A stretch of 64,000 nucleotides of DNA from an uncultured Chryseobacterium sp. (GCA_913778085.1 CAJYXJ010000040.1:1-64000), one strand, 5' to 3'. Positions 1 through 8,636 are shown, counted from the stretch's first letter. Notes: generated by a model from the sequence alone, not told the origin. Program-made: numbers and translations.

Positions 1-110
1 TTGTTCTCAATATTCTCTCCGCTTTAGCTGCTTATTCCTTCTTTGATAAAAAACCTTCTATTAACACCAATTCCGACATTATTGATGAAGATAGATTGAT
101 TGCTGCTTAA
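1..110 (+). CDS. C-terminal end of an unidentified protein, cut by the window edge
   Basis: An open frame runs from the left edge to a TAA at 108-110 and gives only about 35 residues, ending in DEDRLIAA. It lies 35 bp upstream of a broken SpaB_C-type gene on the same strand and shares its AT-rich composition, so it is probably another member of the same peptide-natural-product operon (for example a dehydratase or cyclase gene). The fragment is too short to assign a family. Confidence 0.45.
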   Translation, partial: VLNILSALAAYSFFDKKPSINTNSDIIDEDRLIAA

Positions 111-145
111 GCCGAACTCACGTTAAAATAAAAAGCACTACATAA

Positions 146-1033
146 ATGATGAAAAGAAAATTTGCTCCGGGAAGCGAATGGTTATATCTTAAAATTTATA
201 CCGGAATAAAAACGGCAGATCATGTTTTAGAAGAGTCAATAGCGCCCTTGGTAAAGTATTTTTAGAAAGAAAATTGTATTTCCAAATGGTTTTTCATCCG
301 TTACAATGATCCCAAACCTCACCTGAGAGTAAGGTTTATGCTGACTGATATCCAAAACTACACTGAAGTTTTAAAAAGCATTAGCGATTCTCTTCAAAAT
401 TTTACAGATAGTGGTGAAATTTCAAATATTGTAATAGATACGTATAACCGTGAAATTGAACGTTATGGAGAAAATATGATAGATGATACTGAAACTTTCT
501 TTTACAGAAACAGTGAGCTTACCATTCAATGTCTACCCTATGACGATGAGGAAAAGATTATTGTCAGCCTTTTTTTGATTGATCAGATGCTTAATAAATT
601 AAATCTTTCAGTTCAGGAAAAGTTAAAATGGATGAAAGATTTTAATGATGCTTTTAAAAGAGAATTCAATGCCGATAAAAAACTTAATTCTCAATTGGAT
701 AAAAAGTACAGGGAGTTTAAACCCAAATATTTGGATTTCTTGAGTTCAGACGAATTTTCGGAAGAGAGGAGTGCTTTTTTATCTCATATTGAAGAAAACA
801 ATGCGGCTTTACAAAATGTACTTTGTCACAATGAAAATCAATCTTTGAGAATTTCCTTGAGGAACTTCTTTCAAAGTATATTCCACATGAATATCAACAG
901 GCTTTTTGTTTCCAATCAAAGAGTATTTGAGATGATTATTTATGATTATTTGGTGAGATATTATAAATCAGAGATCTTTACAATCTCCATCAAACATCGT
1001 AATAGATCCGAAAATATAAATACATTTGGTTAA
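146..1033 (+). pseudogene. SpaB_C-type (thiopeptide/lanthipeptide biosynthesis) protein interrupted by an in-frame TAG
   Basis: Reading from ATG 146 gives an N-terminus with [12 protein letters not shown] and then, past the stop, FFIRYNDPKPHLRVRF, both typical of the SpaB C-terminal domain found in stand-alone 'thiopeptide-type bacteriocin biosynthesis' proteins and in the glutamate-elimination part of class I lanthipeptide dehydratases. TAG at 263-265 interrupts the frame after 39 codons; downstream the same frame is open to 1033 (ATG at 338 is the first later Met). The total of about 295 codons is a normal family length, and there is no frameshift. The gene is therefore either a recent pseudogene, a sequencing error, or read through. 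A reinitiated product from 338 would lack the conserved N-terminal motif. The precursor and other enzymes would lie left of the window. Confidence 0.75.
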
Positions 1034-1341
1034 AATGATTTTAACAAAAGTGTTACACAATTATAATATTTTTTAAAAATGATGACTATAAAGCTTAGTA
1101 ATCAAATACAATAACTAGATATTCGCATGGTAAGGGAGCACAAAGCGTTAGTCTTACAACCACATGATGCGGTCTAAGAATCACCTGTATGAAACTATTC
1201 TCAGACAGGAGGAGGTTAAGAAAAATCTTACAAAAAGTCCGTTTTTACGGATTGTGAGACAGACTTTTTTATTTACATACCTCAATTTCAGCCTGCAGTC
1301 TCGGTTTGCATATATTTTGTACCGATTCTATAAAATTCCAT
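1034..1341. other. Intergenic stretch with a probable terminator and no convincing gene
   Basis: About 300 bp separate the broken SpaB_C gene from the SRAP gene. A 62-codon frame from 1164 has no recognisable motif and runs through the terminator-like hairpin, so I do not call it. No transposase remnant or RNA gene was recognised. Confidence 0.4.
1232..1270 (+). terminator. Likely terminator of the left-edge biosynthetic operon
   Basis: An outer pairing AAAAAGTC with GACTTTTTT encloses a small hairpin TCCGT-TTTT-ACGGA, ending in a T run. The internal bulge makes it weaker than the other terminators here. Confidence 0.45.
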
Positions 1342-1971
1342 ATGTGTTATAACTTCAATAATAAAAAAGGCAGTTTAAAGAAGGCCGTAGAAGATCTGGG
1401 AGCAGAAGGATACAAAGAAGAAAACTTTGTCTTAAACGGCAGCATCAACGCATTCACAAAACAAACTGCCCCAACTATTCCTGCAGTAGTTAATCATAAT
1501 GGGATCGTTTTAATGAATACCTTCTGGGGCGTTAAAGAAAATCCGGACGCTCCTACCAAAGGCAAAAACCTCCAGTCTGAAAACGCCCATACGTATTACC
1601 GGAAGATTGAAAAGAACAGATGCCTGATTCCGGCATCCTCCTATTTTGAGCATAAAAGCATTTCGGTTCCGGGAAGGAAAACCCCGGTAAAAGCAAAGCA
1701 TGAAATGTTCTGGAAAGATAAAGCACAGTTTTACATAGCCGGATTTTTTGATGTGTATACAGACAGCAATCTGGGTTTCGGGCTGGTTACTACCCTACCC
1801 AATCCTATACAGGCGGAAATTCATGACCGAATGATCATTACCCTCAATGCAAAAATGGGGAAAGAATTCCTGGAGCACGAACCTATCGAAAGGTTTCAGT
1901 TTCCGAATTATTCGCCCGATCTTGAATACATTAACCTGGAACCCGAAAAAATTCCGAATACTTTATTTTAA
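1342..1971 (+). CDS. SRAP-domain protein (YedK/HMCES family), abasic-site DNA-protein crosslinker
   Basis: This 209-residue protein belongs to the SOS-response-associated peptidase family, which covalently caps abasic sites in single-stranded DNA. The start is set by the family's catalytic cysteine at position 2: translation from ATG 1342 begins Met-Cys-Tyr-Asn, whereas an upstream Met at 1306 would bury the cysteine and abolish activity. Other family marks are the block NRCLIPASSYFEH with the active-site Glu, and IHDRMIITLN containing the conserved His before Arg-Met. It stands alone between two terminators. No LexA-type box was recognised upstream. Confidence 0.88.
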   Translation: MCYNFNNKKGSLKKAVEDLGAEGYKEENFVLNGSINAFTKQTAPTIPAVVNHNGIVLMNTFWGVKENPDAPTKGKNLQSENAHTYYRKIEKNRCLIPASSYFEHKSISVPGRKTPVKAKHEMFWKDKAQFYIAGFFDVYTDSNLGFGLVTTLPNPIQAEIHDRMIITLNAKMGKEFLEHEPIERFQFPNYSPDLEYINLEPEKIPNTLF

Positions 1972-1983
1972 ATCATATAAGCG

Positions 1984-2010
1984 AAAAGCCCTGTGAAGGG
2001 CTTTTATTTA
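1984..2010. terminator. Bidirectional terminator
   Basis: Stem AAAAGCCCT / AGGGCTTTT with a GTGA loop, between the convergent SRAP gene and the minus-strand gene ending at 2008. A and T runs on both sides suit either direction. Confidence 0.8.
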
Positions 2011-2250
2011 TATGAAGAACGGAGAAGCAGGTGATGAAACCGTCGTTCCCGTATGAACGATAATAATACTGTTTTTCAACAATAATGCAGGAAACATAGT
2101 ACCGGAGCCGTCCTTTTCAAAATAAACGCCTTTTACATTAAGATCATCCGTTATCGCTTCGATAATTTCCGCATGTATCTTTTTGAAATATTCTTCGTTT
2201 TCGAATTCCAGAGTTGTTTTTTCAATCGGGGTCTTGATTTCTATTTTCAT
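2008..2250 (-). CDS. Small hypothetical protein (80 aa)
   Basis: No family recognised. The chosen start (2250) gives MKIEIKTPIEKTTLEF; an upstream Met at 2298 would add a low-complexity 16-residue extension and is less likely. The protein looks soluble: an amphipathic beta strand, then a charged helix, then a beta-rich C-terminus, with no signal peptide or membrane segment. The frame is clean and has ordinary codon use for the neighbourhood, and it ends at the shared terminator with the SRAP gene. Function unknown. Confidence 0.55.
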   Translation of the reverse strand: MKIEIKTPIEKTTLEFENEEYFKKIHAEIIEAITDDLNVKGVYFEKDGSGTMFPALLLKNSIIIVHTGTTVSSPASPFFI

Positions 2251-2401
2251 AATATTTAAAGTTTGTAATTTCTGTGATGACGACACTGCTTCTGCCATGT
2301 TGCCGAACTGAATGATGCAAAATATAAGCCTTAGTTGACAAACCTGTTTTAATTTATATAAACAGCCATAAACAGGCTATCGAATAATGCCCTTATTTCC
2401 T

Positions 2402-2409
2402 TACATTTG
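2402..2409 (+). promoter_or_regulatory. Candidate -7 element for the DUF5686 gene
   Basis: TACATTTG matches the Bacteroidetes -7 consensus TAnnTTTG about 100 bp before the ATG at 2509. No convincing -33 TTG was found at the usual distance, so this is tentative. Confidence 0.35.
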
Positions 2410-2508
2410 CACTTTTGTATTTACATCATATTAAATGCAAATATTATTAATTCGGTATAATAAAATCTGCATACTTTTTGTTTATGCCATAGCTTGAAGA
2501 AACAATAA

Positions 2509-5034
2509 ATGTTAATTAATACCTCCAGATATTACCTCCTCTTTTTTTTACTGTTTTTTACCGGATGGGTGTATGCACAAAATACAGCCAGCGGAAGAAT
2601 TGTTGACGGGAAAACGAATAAGCCGGTCAGCGGTGTAGATATCTTCATCAATGAAAGTGATAAACCTGCTTTAACAACAACTTCAGGGAATTTTACGCTG
2701 CAGTCTGACACCATAATTTATAAATTAAAATTTTTAAGAAAAAATTATGCCTTAGAATCCGTAGAAGTAAACCCAGGCAATGCATCAAATATTTTTGTAA
2801 AATTGGCTCAGGAAAAGGTAGGCAGCATCGAGGAAGTCGTTATCCACAACGAAAAGCCGAAATATAAAAATAAAAAGGAAAATCCCGCCTATGCAATCAT
2901 GCAGAAAGTTTGGGAAAGAAAAAGAAACAACGGGCTGGATAAATTCGATACCTATACCTATAAGGAGTATGAGAAGATCCAGTTTGACGCCAATAATCTG
3001 GACAGTGCTTTCATGAAAAGGAAAATCTTCAATAAGCTTGAATTTATTTTCGATTACAAAGACTCCACGGCAAACGGAAAATTAGCGCTTCCGGTATTCT
3101 TGAACGAGGCGGTTTATGAAAATTATGGCGAAAACAGACCGGCGAAAAGGACAAAAAAACTCCTTGTTGCGCAGAAAACTTCCGGCTTCCAGGATAACCA
3201 GATCATTACCCTGACGGCAAAAAACCTATATAGGGACATCAATATTTACAACAATACGCTGAATTATTTTGATATCGGCTTTCCAAGTCCGGTCGGGGAA
3301 ACCGGGTTCAGCACCTATGATTATAACCTGATCGACACCATTTCGATCCGCGGGGAAGAAGCTTACAAAATCCGCTACCAGCCGAAAAGAACGGAAGTTC
3401 TCGCATTCCAGGGCTATCTGTATATTGATGCCGACAGCTACGCTGTTTTGGGAGCCACCCTCAAATCCACACAGAAAATCAACGTCAATTTCATCAACGG
3501 GATCTCGACAGAACTGGAATATGATAATCCAGACGAGAACACCTTCTTACCCCGAAAGGTGATTACGGAAATTGAGATGACGCCTTTCTCCAAAAAGAAA
3601 ACAGCCAAAAGCATCGTTGCAAAGCGCACTGTAGATTATTCTGAATATCAGTTCAACAAACCGTTAGAAGATAAAATTTTTAAAAGGCAGGAAGAGGAAT
3701 ATGAAGATAAATTCGTAGAAAAAGACGATGCCTACTGGGTTAAAGCCAGGCCGGATTCCTTATCTAAAAGCGAGCAGGGCGTTTATGAAATGCTGGACAA
3801 GCTTCAGCAGACCCCGAAATTCAACAGGATTGTAAAGCTTTACGAAACACTCGCATCCGGTTATTATCATGTTGGCAATGCAATAGATTTGGGGCCAATT
3901 TTTTCGGTCTACGGAAAAAATGAAGTGGAAGGCGACCGGATCAGGATCGGAGCAAGAACCTACTTTACCCGGAATGACCCTTGGAGACTGCAGTTTTACA
4001 CTGCGTACGGATTTAAAGACCATCAGGTAAAATATGGAGCTGAAGCACGGTATATGTTCAACAGGGTAAACCGCTTTACCATCGGCGCCGGAACGAGAAG
4101 AGACATTCTCCAGCTTGGGGTTCAGCTGACCAATGATGACGGAATTATGGCCAGGACTTTTGCTTCCTCCACTATTTTTGCCAGAGGGGAAAACGCCTCT
4201 TTAAGCTCGGTAAACCAGACCAATATATTTACATCCATCGAACCCTGGAAAAACTTCCAGATCAGACTGGACGGGACCATGCAAAGCATTAAATCTGCCA
4301 ATCCATCAGGTTTTAATCTGATGTATTACAAAAACGGAGACCTGAGAAAAACGACCAATGATTCACATTTTACGTTAAGCCTGATTGCAAGGCCGGGTGC
4401 CAAATTCTCACAAACCGGATTGGACCGGACTGAACATGGAACCCTTGCACCGACAATCGTTTTAAAATATACCAAAGGAGTGGAAGGACTATTCGGATCG
4501 GATTTTAACTATAATAAATTGCAGTTCCTATTCTATAAACCGATTCTGATTGGAAGCTGGGGTAAATTAATGCTGAACTTTGAAGCCGGGAAAAATTTCG
4601 ATACCGTCCCGTTGGCTTTACAGAATGTAATCCCGGGAAACCAATCATACAGTCTGGCGCAGAATACTTTCGCCCAGCTTAATTATTATGAATTCGTTGC
4701 AGATACTTACACCACGCTTCATTTGGAACACCATTTTAACGGGAAAATCCTTTCGTTTATTCCTTTGATCAAGAAATTAAAACTAAGGGAAATTGCATTT
4801 ATCCGGGGCGCATACGGAACTCTAAGTGATGCCTCAAAAGCTATTAATGTAGAAGGATTTAAATATTCGGCACCCAGCGAGCATATCTATTATGAATACG
4901 GCTTTGGGATCGAGAATATCGGCTTCGGAAACCTCCGGATCTTTAGGGTAGACTTTAACTGGCGGGGAAATTATCTGGACCGGCCGGATATATCAACTTT
5001 CGGCGTAAAAGCAGGATTCCAGGTTAATTTTTAA
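2509..5034 (+). CDS. DUF5686 outer-membrane protein with carboxypeptidase-regulatory-like domain
   Basis: An 841-residue protein with an N-terminal signal peptide (hydrophobic to about residue 22, cleavage after VYAQ), then a carboxypeptidase-regulatory-like beta-sandwich (GRIVDGKTNKPVSGVDIFI, about residues 28-105) as in many TonB-linked Bacteroidetes proteins, then the long DUF5686 region predicted to form an outer-membrane beta barrel ending in an aromatic terminus (GFQVNF). It has no plug domain, so it is not a standard TonB-dependent receptor. The gene is monocistronic, closed by a strong terminator. The family is common in Bacteroidetes and its substrate is unknown. Confidence 0.85.
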   Translation: MLINTSRYYLLFFLLFFTGWVYAQNTASGRIVDGKTNKPVSGVDIFINESDKPALTTTSGNFTLQSDTIIYKLKFLRKNYALESVEVNPGNASNIFVKLAQEKVGSIEEVVIHNEKPKYKNKKENPAYAIMQKVWERKRNNGLDKFDTYTYKEYEKIQFDANNLDSAFMKRKIFNKLEFIFDYKDSTANGKLALPVFLNEAVYENYGENRPAKRTKKLLVAQKTSGFQDNQIITLTAKNLYRDINIYNNTLNYFDIGFPSPVGETGFSTYDYNLIDTISIRGEEAYKIRYQPKRTEVLAFQGYLYIDADSYAVLGATLKSTQKINVNFINGISTELEYDNPDENTFLPRKVITEIEMTPFSKKKTAKSIVAKRTVDYSEYQFNKPLEDKIFKRQEEEYEDKFVEKDDAYWVKARPDSLSKSEQGVYEMLDKLQQTPKFNRIVKLYETLASGYYHVGNAIDLGPIFSVYGKNEVEGDRIRIGARTYFTRNDPWRLQFYTAYGFKDHQVKYGAEARYMFNRVNRFTIGAGTRRDILQLGVQLTNDDGIMARTFASSTIFARGENASLSSVNQTNIFTSIEPWKNFQIRLDGTMQSIKSANPSGFNLMYYKNGDLRKTTNDSHFTLSLIARPGAKFSQTGLDRTEHGTLAPTIVLKYTKGVEGLFGSDFNYNKLQFLFYKPILIGSWGKLMLNFEAGKNFDTVPLALQNVIPGNQSYSLAQNTFAQLNYYEFVADTYTTLHLEHHFNGKILSFIPLIKKLKLREIAFIRGAYGTLSDASKAINVEGFKYSAPSEHIYYEYGFGIENIGFGNLRIFRVDFNWRGNYLDRPDISTFGVKAGFQVNF

Positions 5035-5040
5035 AATATA

Positions 5041-5068
5041 AACTCCTTCGCTTTGAAGGAGTTTTTTT
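5041..5068 (+). terminator. Rho-independent terminator of the DUF5686 gene
   Basis: Stem ACTCCTTC / GAAGGAGT with loop GCTTT followed by seven T. Confidence 0.9.
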
Positions 5069-5085
5069 AGTTAGTTTTATTGGAC

Positions 5086-5253
5086 CTAACAATTACAAGG
5101 TTCATCGACTACAGCATTTAAACAATGTTCTTTTTGCCATGTCTTCCAGGTACACCATTGTGCACACCAGTTTGCCGGCGGTGGGCAATAATTCCCTACT
5201 CCTTCGTTAATTTCTCTCAGATTTCTCTTCGTTAGTTTTTTCAGATTTTTCGT
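5086..5253 (-). pseudogene. Bacteriocin-like leader peptide gene with ACG in place of ATG (55 codons)
   Basis: The minus strand encodes KNLKKLTKRNLREINEG followed by a Cys/Trp-rich core with six cysteines (CPPPANWC, AQWCTW, ending EPCNC) and a TAG. The N-terminus matches the Chryseobacterium bacteriocin-like leader type seen also at 25269-25538 and 25759-25923. At the expected start, 5251-5253, the codon reads ACG. The spacing from the conserved upstream element to this codon (17 nt) is identical to that in the 25.5-kb gene, where the codon is ATG. The gene has therefore probably lost its start by a single T-to-C change, unless ACG is used inefficiently. The core frame is otherwise intact. 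Confidence 0.7.
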
Positions 5254-5270
5254 AAATATTTGTTTTGTTT

Positions 5271-5297
5271 TTTTCCTACTCTATTATTGCTTTTCGG
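5271..5297 (-). promoter_or_regulatory. Conserved 5' leader element, copy 1
   Basis: On the minus strand CCGAAAAGC (5289-5297), a 6-nt spacer, then AGAGTAGGAAAA (5271-5282). The same two blocks with a 4-nt spacer precede the peptide gene at 25538. It may be a ribosome-binding or RNA-structure element, or simply shared ancestry of the two peptide loci. Confidence 0.5.
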
Positions 5298-5328
5298 CAT
5301 CCGCAGGATATTGATTATTTGATAGTTC

Positions 5329-5336
5329 CAAATATA
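5329..5336 (-). promoter_or_regulatory. Candidate -7 element for the 5.1-kb peptide gene
   Basis: Minus-strand TATATTTG fits TAnnTTTG exactly. It lies about 75 nt upstream of the ACG codon and would place the conserved leader element inside the transcript. Confidence 0.5.
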
Positions 5337-5391
5337 TAAATATTTCCCTCTGTATTGACTAGTTATGAAAAATTTAACTTTCCTGAATAGG

Positions 5392-5424
5392 GATAAAAAA
5401 AAACCTCAGCAGATGCTAAGGTTT
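5392..5424 (-). terminator. Terminator of the rplU-rpmA operon
   Basis: On the minus strand AAACCTTAGC-ATCT-GCTGAGGTTT is followed by a run of T, just past the rpmA stop. Confidence 0.8.
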
Positions 5425-5446
5425 TGTTTTTTATAAAACGCTGAAA

Positions 5447-5704
5447 TTATGCGTTTGCTTCTACAGATACAAAAGATCTGTTGTTTGCTTTCTTTCTGAA
5501 AACTACTTTACCGTCTACCAAAGCGAACAAAGTGTGGTCTTTACCGATACCCACGTTTGCACCCGGGTGGTGTTGTGTACCTCTTTGTCTAACGATGATG
5601 TTTCCGGCAATAGCCTCCTGACCACCGAAAATCTTTACTCCTAATCTTTTGGAGTGAGATTCTCTACCGTTCTTGGAACTACCAACTCCTTTCTTATGTG
5701 CCAT
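5447..5704 (-). CDS. rpmA: 50S ribosomal protein L27
   Basis: At 85 residues it has normal length and the diagnostic N-terminus [16 protein letters not shown] followed by [24 protein letters not shown]27 sits at the peptidyl-transferase centre of the large subunit, where its N-terminal tail helps to place the tRNA ends. There is no N-terminal extension of the kind cleaved in Firmicutes. It is the second gene of an rplU-rpmA operon, 28 bp after rplU, and is followed by a terminator. Confidence 0.97.
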   Translation of the reverse strand: MAHKKGVGSSKNGRESHSKRLGVKIFGGQEAIAGNIIVRQRGTQHHPGANVGIGKDHTLFALVDGKVVFRKKANNRSFVSVEANA

Positions 5705-5732
5705 TTTATTTTAAGGTTTTTTGGTTTTACAA

Positions 5733-6122
5733 TTATTCTGCGCTTTCAGTTGCTTCAGCGTCAGCTTTTTTAGTTGTCTTTTTAGCAGGCTTTTCTGCTT
5801 TCTGAGCTCCTTCAAATCCTGTAATACCAGTGATCTGAATCTGAGTTAAAGATTGTCTGTGTCCGTTTTTCACTTTGTAACCTTTTCTTCTTTTCTTTTT
5901 GAAAACGATTACTTTATCAGCTTTTACGTGATCCAGGATCTCTGCTTCTACAGTGATTCCGCTTACAGCTGGGGCGCCTACCGTGATTGCTCCGTTTACA
6001 GTAAGAAGTACTTTATCGAAAGATACTTTACCTCCTTTGTCTCCTGCTAAACGGTTTACAAACAGCTTTTGGTCTTGCTCAACTTTGTATTGAAGCCCTG
6101 CTATTTCTACAATTGCAAACAT
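5733..6122 (-). CDS. rplU: 50S ribosomal protein L21 with an acidic/lysine-rich C-terminal tail
   Basis: Residues 1-100 are a standard L21 (MFAIVEIAGLQYKV, then FKKKRRKGYKVKNGHRQ, ITGI), a 23S-rRNA-binding protein of the large subunit. The 129-residue length includes a 25-30 residue tail of alternating Lys/Ala/Glu (KPAKKTTKKADAEATE), longer than the enterobacterial protein but common in Flavobacteriia. It heads the rplU-rpmA operon and has a well-formed promoter at 6154-6185. Confidence 0.97.
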   Translation of the reverse strand: MFAIVEIAGLQYKVEQDQKLFVNRLAGDKGGKVSFDKVLLTVNGAITVGAPAVSGITVEAEILDHVKADKVIVFKKKRRKGYKVKNGHRQSLTQIQITGITGFEGAQKAEKPAKKTTKKADAEATESAE

Positions 6123-6153
6123 TGTTTATAAGATTTTTAGTTATTTCGAGGTG

Positions 6154-6185
6154 CAAATATAAGAAATATTTTCTAATCCACTCAA
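6154..6185 (-). promoter_or_regulatory. Promoter of the rplU-rpmA operon
   Basis: Minus-strand TATATTTG (6154-6161) matches the -7 element, with TTG (6183-6185) 21 bp upstream, the classic flavobacterial layout. The predicted 5' leader is about 25 nt. Confidence 0.75.
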
Positions 6186-6302
6186 ATTCAACCTAATCTT
6201 TTTTTAAAATAAAAAATTAACTATGTTTTGAATAATTTATCACAATAAAGTGATATGTTGTAACGTTAAAATGAATAACTTCGTCAGACAAAATATTTAT
6301 AT

Positions 6303-7190
6303 ATGAAAAGAAACTTCTCTTTCCCGATTCTATTGGGAGCAATTGCTGCACTCTCATTATCAGCATGTAACGACGACACCATGGACACTCCCGTACAGCC
6401 AGAACAGCAGACGGAGAACCTGAAAATCGACCAGCCCAACGCACTGGAAAAAGTATGTTATTACGTAGACCAGTACTGGAGTTCCTCTTCTGTGTTACTG
6501 ACTTCACTGCAAAATTCCACGGATACGAACTTCATGAATTCCCAGATGACTAAAATTGCAAGCATGTGGGGTAGAAGCAACCCAACGCTACGATTTGTGA
6601 ACGATCCGTCAAATTACAATTCGACCTATAATGCGATTTCATATTCCACCGGAAAAATCTATTACGGTTATGCAATCTATTATGATGCAAAATCAAAAGG
6701 CGGAGACATTGTCAATGCGATGATCCTTGCCCATGAATACGGGCACCAGCTGCAATACATCTTCGGACTTCCTTCCGTAACCGAATCTACGGCAAGACCG
6801 AATGAGCTGGAGGCTGACGGATTTGCAGGATATTACCTGAGAAGACCGAATGGCTACAACCAAACCAGTTTCACACAGATTGCTGCAGCCTACGAATTCG
6901 CCCAGAGCATCGGGGACTATCAGACCAACAGCGCGGGGCATCACGGTACACCGCCACAAAGAAGATCGGCCGTGCGTTTGGGATTTCTTTTAGGCCAGTA
7001 TGATCTTACGGCATCAGCATTCGACTATAACTTTTTCTATTATTATCAGGGCGTCCTTAACGGAACCTATAAAATGGCGAAAAATTCAAAGTACCCTGAA
7101 CTTGATGCCTATATGAAACCGTATCTGGATGAAATTAAAAAACTTCAGACCGGCGAAATTTCTGCTGAAGAGTTTAAAAACCTACAGTAA
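6303..7190 (+). CDS. Lipoprotein neutral zinc metallopeptidase
   Basis: A 295-residue protein with a lipoprotein signal (hydrophobic helix ending LSLSACNDD, lipobox Cys at about residue 22), so it is expected on the membrane surface. The catalytic signature AHEYGHQLQ (HExxH, about residue 145) is followed by ELEADGFAGYYL, whose Glu would be the third zinc ligand. This matches the bacterial neutral zinc metallopeptidase (YpfJ-like) group. A later GHHGTPPQRRSAVRLGF block is also typical of that group. The gene stands alone with a terminator downstream; its substrate is unknown. Confidence 0.82.
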   Translation: MKRNFSFPILLGAIAALSLSACNDDTMDTPVQPEQQTENLKIDQPNALEKVCYYVDQYWSSSSVLLTSLQNSTDTNFMNSQMTKIASMWGRSNPTLRFVNDPSNYNSTYNAISYSTGKIYYGYAIYYDAKSKGGDIVNAMILAHEYGHQLQYIFGLPSVTESTARPNELEADGFAGYYLRRPNGYNQTSFTQIAAAYEFAQSIGDYQTNSAGHHGTPPQRRSAVRLGFLLGQYDLTASAFDYNFFYYYQGVLNGTYKMAKNSKYPELDAYMKPYLDEIKKLQTGEISAEEFKNLQ

Positions 7191-7216
7191 TCATCATTTT
7201 TGAAATATCTTTTCTT

Positions 7217-7250
7217 GAGAGGCAGGGCATGGTCCCTGTCTCTTTTTATT
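7217..7250 (+). terminator. Terminator of the metallopeptidase gene
   Basis: GAGAGGCAGGG / CCCTGTCTC imperfect stem with a short loop and a T-rich tail. Confidence 0.75.
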
Positions 7251-7276
7251 TATCCTGAAAATTCATAAAGTTTATT

Positions 7277-7284
7277 TACTTTTG
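7277..7284 (+). promoter_or_regulatory. -7 element that decides the acyltransferase start
   Basis: TACTTTTG matches TAnnTTTG. It overlaps a possible TTG start at 7282, which would therefore lie at or before the transcript start, so the ATG at 7303 is preferred. Confidence 0.55.
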
Positions 7285-7302
7285 AAACCTCATCCACAAG
7301 CA

Positions 7303-8397
7303 ATGAAAAGAGACCTCTATATTGATTTCGCAAAAGGAATGGCCACCCTTTCCATTATATTCATTCATACTGCATTCTGGTCGGGACAGTTTTATATACT
7401 GCCTGAGATCAGGATCTTTTCCCTGGTTTTCGATGTTGCCTTATTCTATGCACTGAGCGGAATTACATCGGGCTCAAATATCGAGAAAACATTTTACCGG
7501 CTCCTGAAACTGCAGATTACCTACATGATTTTCGTAACGCTGCTTTTCTTCCTGGATTATTTCTTTAAGGTGTTCGGGCTTACTTTTTTCTCATTGGAAT
7601 GGCTGCAGAATTTCTATTCCACTTTCGGATCCAAATACGCAGTTACCAGCATTTCCACCGTCCCGCAATGGGAAAATCTGGGAAACTGGTATCTTCACCA
7701 GTACACCAATGCGGATACATTTCCGGTGGTAATGGGCAGTTTCTGGTATCTGAAGGTTTACTATATCTTAACCGTTTTCGGAGTTTTAATTCTGAGATTT
7801 TTTTCGAAGCATATTTATTGGTTTATAGGACTGTGTGCTGCTCTAACTCTGTTATTTAATATCTTCCCGGAAATTTATCCTTCGGGACAGGTGGGCTATA
7901 TAACTTTTTATATGACGGTTTTTCTGGTAGGCAACAGAATGAGAGGGAAAAAGATTCCTGTAAAAGCCATCCCCGTTCTCTATGCGGCTGTAGCAGCAGC
8001 ACTGATCGGAATGTTCTCATTTTATGGGAATGAGATTTTCTTTAAAATCAGCAAATATAAGTTTCCACCCCAAATGCCCTACATTATCTGGACCTTATTC
8101 TCTTTGGTAACACTTTTCGTTTTCTACAACAGATTAAAGGTCACAAAAGAGAATTTTGTGACCTATATAGGCAGAAATGCTATATTTTTCTATTTCGGGC
8201 AAGGCATCAGTTCCTCTCTAATTTACTTTCTAGTAGTTCCTATGAAAGAAAGCATGCCCTGGTGGGTTTTAATGATTCTGATTTATGGTATAAATATCAC
8301 CCTGGCCTTCATCGTTTCAGCCGGTCTGAAAAAAGTGGATGAAGCAGGCTGGAAAACCCTGGCATTCCTAAAAAGAAAAACAGCTGCTGAAAATTAA
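7303..8397 (+). CDS. Acyltransferase-3-like integral membrane protein
   Basis: A 364-residue polytopic protein with about ten hydrophobic segments. Its N-terminus, DLYIDFAKGMATLSIIFIHTAF, resembles the acyltransferase-3 (OafA/WecH-like) opening 'iD..kg.ai..V...H', including the His expected in the active site. Members O-acylate extracellular polysaccharides or other surface molecules. No second domain was seen. The gene converges with the small membrane-protein gene that follows (4-bp overlap of the stops). The substrate cannot be told. Confidence 0.7.
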   Translation: MKRDLYIDFAKGMATLSIIFIHTAFWSGQFYILPEIRIFSLVFDVALFYALSGITSGSNIEKTFYRLLKLQITYMIFVTLLFFLDYFFKVFGLTFFSLEWLQNFYSTFGSKYAVTSISTVPQWENLGNWYLHQYTNADTFPVVMGSFWYLKVYYILTVFGVLILRFFSKHIYWFIGLCAALTLLFNIFPEIYPSGQVGYITFYMTVFLVGNRMRGKKIPVKAIPVLYAAVAAALIGMFSFYGNEIFFKISKYKFPPQMPYIIWTLFSLVTLFVFYNRLKVTKENFVTYIGRNAIFFYFGQGISSSLIYFLVVPMKESMPWWVLMILIYGINITLAFIVSAGLKKVDEAGWKTLAFLKRKTAAEN

Positions 8398-8636
8398 GCC
8401 CTGCTTCTTCCGTTTCTGGCAATCAGTGCAATAATGATAATAAGAAGAATGGCTCCACCGATAATATACATCGGATCCGTATACCATTCCGTCGTTGTGG
8501 TTGTTTTCTGTTCTGTAGTTACCGTTCCGCCTCCTGTACCGGCAGTTTCCTGAGCAAAAGCTAAAACAGAGGTACCCATAGTGAAGATCATTAATAATAA
8601 TGCATTCATTCTTGATCTGAAGTTGATTGTGTTCAT
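8394..8636 (-). CDS. Small exported single-pass membrane protein (80 aa)
   Basis: No family recognised. It has an N-terminal signal-like helix ending VLAFAQ (about residue 29), a Gly/Thr-rich linker (TGGGTVTTEQKTTTTTEW), and a C-terminal transmembrane helix (YIIGGAILLIIIIALIA) with a basic tail. A mature product would be anchored at its C-terminus with a short periplasmic linker. The start at 8636 is followed by a second Met at codon 9, either of which could be used. Function unknown. Confidence 0.6.
   Translation of the reverse strand: MNTINFRSRMNALLLMIFTMGTSVLAFAQETAGTGGGTVTTEQKTTTTTEWYTDPMYIIGGAILLIIIIALIARNGRSRA

Noticed and set aside
1164-1352. 62-codon frame downstream of the SpaB_C gene
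   Set aside because: No motif, no promoter, and it runs through a terminator-like hairpin into the SRAP gene start.
5365-5433. Short frame starting MKNLTFLNRDKK that looks like a leader peptide
   Set aside because: It runs directly into the rplU-rpmA terminator and ends after about 22 codons with no core; resemblance is probably chance.
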